Shown in pieces: positions 14,673-16,210 of a DNA stretch of 16,210 nt. Origin of the DNA: Chitinophagaceae bacterium (GTDB lineage Bacteria > Bacteroidota > Bacteroidia > Chitinophagales > Chitinophagaceae). The stretch is from positions 1 through 16,210 of the forward strand of contig JALOMZ010000006.1 of NCBI GenBank assembly GCA_025455205.1, in the 5' to 3' direction. The notes under the pieces are model-generated. The model made no database searches. It was not told where the DNA came from and saw only the letters and a program-made list of their open reading frames with translations. How positions within the stretch are numbered: the stretch's first letter is position 1; the number at the start of each line of letters is the position of its first letter. Position numbers and translations under genes: made by a program.

Positions 14673-14704
14673 CCATTGACTCATTGACTTATTGACTTAT
14701 TGCT
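14673..14704 (-). repeat. Array D: four tandem 8-bp units just before hemJ
   Basis: On the plus strand the units are CCATTGAC, TCATTGAC, TTATTGAC and TTATTGCT. The reverse complement of the first 24 bases matches array C at 21 of 24 positions, with the three differences all at the third base of the unit (G versus C). The array ends two bases before the hemJ ATG. Confidence 0.9.
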
Positions 14705-14706
14705 CC

Positions 14707-15240
14707 ATGGCATTCTTTTACATTAAAGCCCTCCACATCATCTTCGTAGTCACCTGGTTTGCGGGGCTTTTCTACCTGCCGCGCCTGCTGGTGTACCTGG
14801 CAGAAACACAACAGAAGACGGAGCCGGAAAAAAGCATCATCACCGCCCAGCTGATGGTGATGACCAAACGCCTTTGGTATGGCATCACCTGGCCTTCGGC
14901 CGTGCTCACGCTCATCTTCGGCGGATGGATGTGGTGGCTCTATCCTTCCACCCCTTCCTGGCTGTGGATCAAACTGGCCTTTGTGCTGCTGCTATACCTC
15001 TATCACGGATCGTTGCAGGTGATTGTGGGCAAACATGTTCGCGGTCTGTTTCCCTACACCGGCCAGCAGATGCGCATCTGGAATGAAGTACCCACCGTGA
15101 TACTGGTGGCCGTGGTCATGCTGGTGGTGGTAAAGGAGAACATGAGTCTCGTGTGGGGCCTGGCCGGACTGGCCGCCCTCATTGTTTTGCTCATGAGCGG
15201 CATCCGTATTTACAAAGCCATACGCCAGCGGCGGGCCTGA
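14707..15240 (+). CDS. hemJ: HemJ-type protoporphyrinogen IX oxidase, membrane protein
   Basis: The 177-residue, four- to five-helix membrane protein belongs to the HemJ/UPF0093 family, which oxidises protoporphyrinogen IX to protoporphyrin IX in the cytoplasmic membrane. Helix 1 has ALHIIFVVTWFAGLFYLPRL with His10 and Arg26. Helix 3 has LWIKLAFVLLL with Lys89, matching the conserved His, Arg and Lys residues of the family. ATG at 14707 is chosen over the in-frame TTG at 14692, which lies inside the 8-bp array D. No HemG or HemY is visible in the window, so this protein would fill the oxidase step between HemF/HemN and HemH. It converges on hemN with no intergenic base. Confidence 0.9.
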   Translation: MAFFYIKALHIIFVVTWFAGLFYLPRLLVYLAETQQKTEPEKSIITAQLMVMTKRLWYGITWPSAVLTLIFGGWMWWLYPSTPSWLWIKLAFVLLLYLYHGSLQVIVGKHVRGLFPYTGQQMRIWNEVPTVILVAVVMLVVVKENMSLVWGLAGLAALIVLLMSGIRIYKAIRQRRA

Positions 15241-16210
15241 TCATACCGCCCGGCTGAAACGCGTAGCATCCACCACGCTTTGGCCGCGCAAAAGGTGCAG
15301 GTCGAAGCAGCGGGCAATATTGCGGATGAAATTCCTGCCCAACCCCGTTACCAGTAATCCCCGCTCGTCCCATTCCACCAGGCCGTCCTCTTCCAGCAGG
15401 GACAGCGCGGGAAAACTCCAGGCTTCCAATTCGCTGCGCAGCCGCTCCTCAAATACCACCCGGCCACGGCAGCATACATCAAGGATATACCGTCGAAACA
15501 ACAAATCTTCCTCTGAAAGCACATACCCCTTGAAAATGGCCAGTTCGCCACGCTGGATTGACTGGTAATAATCAGCCAGCTGCTTGTGGTTTTGCACAAA
15601 GGCAAAGCCTGCATCGCTGATGCTGCTTACACCCAATCCAATGAGCAGAGAGGTATGCTGCGTGGTATAGCCCATGAAGTTGCGGTGCAGGGTGCCTGCC
15701 TGCCAGGCCTGGTATAAAGCATCCTGTGGCAAGGCATAATGGTCCATGCCAATATCGGCATAGCCGGCAGCGGTAAGCAGTTCACGTCCCCTGAGGTAGA
15801 GCGCCATTTTTTCTTCCGGAGATGGCAGGTCGCTTTCATCAAACAGGCGCTGACCCCGGCTGGTCCAGGGCACATGCGCATAACTGTAAAAGGCAATACG
15901 GTCGGGACGCAGCCTGGTCACCTCGGCTACGGTTCGTTCCAGGCCGGCAAGGGTTTGCCGGGGCAGTCCATAGATGAGGTCGAAATTCACTGATTCAAAT
16001 CCGATGCGCCGGGCCTCCTCCGTGGCCCGCTCAACATTTTCAACAGGCTGTATGCGGTTGATGATGCGCTGCACCTCAGGGTCATTGTCCTGCACCCCAT
16101 AACTCACCCGGCGAAAACCCAGCCCGTAAAGGGTTTCGAGGTGGGCCGCGGTGGTATTGTTGGGATGCCCCTCGATGCTCATTTCAGCTGCCGGATGCAG
16201 GTCGGCGCCC
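15241..16210 (-). CDS. hemN: Oxygen-independent coproporphyrinogen III oxidase (partial, N-terminus beyond window)
   Basis: This radical-SAM enzyme makes protoporphyrinogen IX without oxygen. About 322 C-terminal residues are visible. The frame remains open to the right edge, so the CX3CX2C cluster motif and roughly 130 residues lie outside the window. AAEMSIEGHPNNT, GFRRVSYGVQDNDPEVQRII and FDLIYGLPRQT are radical-SAM core segments. GMDHYALPQDALYQAW and LHRNFMGYTTQHT, the latter followed by IGLGVSSIS, are typical of true HemN rather than the heme chaperone HemW. The C-terminal HemN domain ends with RNIARCFDLHL. The internal ATG at 16182 is not the real start. The stop codon TCA (plus strand 15241-15243) directly abuts the hemJ stop. 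Together with hemF it gives the cell both aerobic and anaerobic routes. Confidence 0.95.
   Translation of the reverse strand, partial: GADLHPAAEMSIEGHPNNTTAAHLETLYGLGFRRVSYGVQDNDPEVQRIINRIQPVENVERATEEARRIGFESVNFDLIYGLPRQTLAGLERTVAEVTRLRPDRIAFYSYAHVPWTSRGQRLFDESDLPSPEEKMALYLRGRELLTAAGYADIGMDHYALPQDALYQAWQAGTLHRNFMGYTTQHTSLLIGLGVSSISDAGFAFVQNHKQLADYYQSIQRGELAIFKGYVLSEEDLLFRRYILDVCCRGRVVFEERLRSELEAWSFPALSLLEEDGLVEWDERGLLVTGLGRNFIRNIARCFDLHLLRGQSVVDATRFSRAV

Noticed and set aside
15241..16182. hemN starting at the ATG at 16182
   Set aside because: The frame is open to the window edge with HemN-like residues upstream, and the essential radical-SAM cysteine motif would be missing.

Overview
This window most likely comes from the chromosome of an aerobic or facultative member of the Bacteroidota, probably near Chitinophagaceae. 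That placement is inference from several signs. There is a lipoprotein with a Bacteroidota-style Fn3-like domain and L-domain repeats. A TonB-dependent receptor carries an N-terminal carboxypeptidase-regulatory-like domain. Shine-Dalgarno sequences are scarce, and several promoters match the Bacteroidota pattern TTG-N19..21-TAnnTTTG. The gene content is a C5-type heme cluster.

Layout. Positions 1-68 hold the tail of an unidentified gene. Positions 170-1765 encode a secreted lipoprotein with L-domain repeats. An AraC-family regulator with a cysteine-rich sensor half (1869-2813) is followed by a terminator, a promoter with a metalloregulator-like palindrome, and a TonB-dependent receptor (2931-5162). 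A 253-nt convergent gap contains a cluster of short hairpins. On the minus strand, 12809 down to 5416, lie hemA-hemC-hemD-hemE-hemF-hemB-hemL. hemA/hemC and hemC/hemD overlap by four bases. Diverging from hemA on the plus strand are hemH (12999-14048), a four-helix-bundle protein of the 23S rRNA intervening-sequence family (14216-14569) and hemJ (14707-15240). hemN comes in from the right edge on the minus strand and its stop codon abuts that of hemJ.

Together, hemA, L, B, C, D, E, F and/or N, J and H cover every step from glutamyl-tRNA to protoheme. Both an oxygen-dependent (HemF) and an oxygen-independent (HemN) coproporphyrinogen oxidase are present. The receptor and the Cys-rich regulator next door suggest that iron or heme uptake and heme synthesis are managed from one locus. 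The substrate of the receptor is inferred, not shown.

The most unusual structure is a set of four tandem arrays of an 8-bp unit (GTSAATRR). They flank hemF on both sides and the four-helix-bundle gene on both sides, in inverted orientation each time. Three arrays share the same four-unit register, so they are probably copies of one element. They also supply the end of the hemH reading frame and the hemE stop codon. A separate, roughly 75-bp imperfect palindrome lies between hemB and hemL. No tRNA, rRNA, CRISPR array, transposase or replication origin is visible. No stretch longer than 300 bases lacks a gene.
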